Origin: an uncultured Collinsella sp.
GTDB lineage: Bacteria > Actinomycetota > Coriobacteriia > Coriobacteriales > Coriobacteriaceae
Direction of reading: 5' to 3'
Assembly: GCA_959599635.1 (NCBI GenBank)
Contig: CAUGJN010000111.1
Coordinates: forward strand, 1 to 6,429
DNA: 6,429 nt
Shown here in pieces: positions 5,228 through 6,429 of this stretch (its first letter is position 1; each line of letters starts with the position of its first letter). Position numbers and translations under genes: made by a program. The notes under the pieces are model-generated. The model searched no databases, was not told where the DNA came from, and was given only the letters and a program-made list of their open reading frames with translations.

Positions 5228-6429
5228 ATCGCTCGACCAGCACGCGATTGAGCCGCCCCTCCACCAAGCGCTCGTATAGACGCCGCGTCTCGGGCTCGGG
5301 CACGCCATTGACCTGCTCCCTTAGATGGTGCATATGCCCGCTGTACAGCTCGACGATATCGCGCCGCCGCCCCGCCGCACTGTAGACGCGCATGGCGCAG
5401 CGCACCATATCCTCACGCGCCGTTTCCTGCCGAAGCCCCGACTCCGCCAGCCAAATCGCCGACTGCAGGTCGTTTTCTTCTAGGGCGGCATTTGCTCCCT
5501 TAATCATGCAATCGATGTACTTTGACTGCATAATGCGTCGCATACGTAAAAAGTAGGTGGGGTTACAGCCATTGGGAACATACAGCGGTCCGGCATAAAG
5601 CTGCTCAATCTTAAGGCACAGCTCAACTAAATGGGGCCCGCGTGCACCCGTGCGATTTCCCAAAACCTCGCGGCTTATCTGGTCAAACAGCCGTACATCG
5701 GTCTTGACGTAGTCGCCGTTGAGTCCGATGCATTCATTTTGGATGAGCACACACGACTTGCCATCCGGCGTCGGTCCCAAAGCCGACCGCAAGCGCGATA
5801 TCGTCGAGTACAGGTTGTTGCGGGCGCTATTGAACTCGGCATGGGGCCACAACTCCATTGCCAGCGTCTCGCGGTCGACGAGCGCATCCATGCCCAGTGC
5901 AAGCCGCTCGGCAAGCGTCGCCGCCTTCTTGCGGCGCCACATTTTGTCCGTGATGGGAAACCCGTCGCGCTCGGCGCGGAACGCACCAAACATGCGAATC
6001 TCGATATGGTCGATGGTATCAACGGCTTCAACCTCGCCAGCCTGGAACAGGCGCTCGCCCTCCCCTTCCAAATCGTCGCGCAGCGAGTACCGCGACAGCT
6101 CGCGCACGGGAAGCTTCTTGCGAATCCTGGTCGCCGGCTCGCCCAGACAATGCATGGCAAGGCGCGCAAAGAGCCGATACGATGGCTCCAGAATCCCCGC
6201 ACGATTCATGGACATCCAGGCCGCAAGATCGCTGTCTCGGCCCGCACAGGCCAAATGCAGCGCCACCATCCAGGCCTCCGCTCCACCAACCTGCGTCTGG
6301 CTTATATCGAGCAACTCCGCTTCCTCGCGTACCGAAACCATCGAGGTGTTACGCAGATACGCCGCGCGCTCCAGCAGCAATGCGTTATCGCGCATGTACG
6401 CAATCGACTCCTCGGCAAGTTTGAGCACT
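5226..6429 (-). CDS. SARP/BTAD-family transcriptional regulator, N-terminus outside the window
   Basis: This is the C-terminal 400 residues of what is probably a much larger regulator. Residues 1-135 look alpha-helical and repeat-like, perhaps TPR-type. Residues 141-237 resemble an OmpR-type winged helix: the opening strand HIEIRMFGAFRAERDG, then WRRKKAATLAERLAL, then LWPHAEFNSARNNLYSTISRL (193-213) as the recognition region. Residues 242-390 fit a bacterial transcriptional activator domain (BTAD), with YAGPLYVPNG at 278-287 and a helical C-terminus. Proteins of this build bind direct repeats in promoters and activate transcription, and in Coriobacteriia they often carry a long N-terminal sensor or ATPase part. 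The codon at 6426-6428 is GTG but sits at the window edge in mid-protein, so it is not taken as the start. It converges on yhbY, and its stop overlaps the yhbY terminator. Target genes cannot be inferred from the window. Confidence 0.82.
   Translation of the reverse strand, partial: VLKLAEESIAYMRDNALLLERAAYLRNTSMVSVREEAELLDISQTQVGGAEAWMVALHLACAGRDSDLAAWMSMNRAGILEPSYRLFARLAMHCLGEPATRIRKKLPVRELSRYSLRDDLEGEGERLFQAGEVEAVDTIDHIEIRMFGAFRAERDGFPITDKMWRRKKAATLAERLALGMDALVDRETLAMELWPHAEFNSARNNLYSTISRLRSALGPTPDGKSCVLIQNECIGLNGDYVKTDVRLFDQISREVLGNRTGARGPHLVELCLKIEQLYAGPLYVPNGCNPTYFLRMRRIMQSKYIDCMIKGANAALEENDLQSAIWLAESGLRQETAREDMVRCAMRVYSAAGRRRDIVELYSGHMHHLREQVNGVPEPETRRLYERLVEGRLNRVLVER

Noticed and set aside
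1..6429. tRNA or rRNA genes, CRISPR array, insertion-sequence transposase
   Set aside because: No cloverleaf-like segment, regularly spaced direct repeats or transposase-like protein was seen on either strand.

Overview
The window is GC-rich and looks like a chromosomal segment of an actinobacterium. The class Coriobacteriia, and Collinsella or a close relative in particular, fits best. The reasons are strong use of C-ending codons, a SARP/BTAD-type regulator, a short B12-dependent methionine synthase and a UPF0210 protein. This assignment rests on recognition of protein types and composition, not on a database match.

From left to right on the + strand: the 3' two thirds of a cobalamin-dependent methionine synthase (metH, 1-2010, cut by the window edge) is followed by a 108-nt gap with a perfect 13-bp hairpin and a possible promoter. 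Next is a complete UPF0210/DUF711 gene (2119-3483). A 327-nt non-coding gap follows. It holds a 142-bp element with perfect 36-bp inverted arms (3502-3643) and then a G/T-rich leader with a plausible promoter. The leader feeds a class I SAM-dependent methyltransferase gene that starts at a GTG (3811-4698). After 158 nt comes yhbY (4857-5156), a small CRM-domain protein linked to ribosome assembly. It ends in a clear Rho-independent terminator (5194-5227). On the - strand, converging on that terminator, lies the 3' part of a large transcriptional regulator with an OmpR-like winged helix and a BTAD domain (5226-6429, cut by the right edge).

The genes do not form one pathway operon. Each + strand gene has its own gap with hairpins or promoter-like sites, so they are probably separate transcription units. 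metH serves methionine and one-carbon metabolism, yhbY serves ribosome assembly, and the UPF0210 protein and the methyltransferase have no known substrate.

Nothing here is clearly a new multi-gene system. The points most worth checking are the 142-bp palindromic element, the sharp change in composition and arginine codon use inside the methyltransferase gene just downstream of it, the UPF0210 gene lacking its usual ACT-domain partner, and an altered GxxG loop in YhbY.
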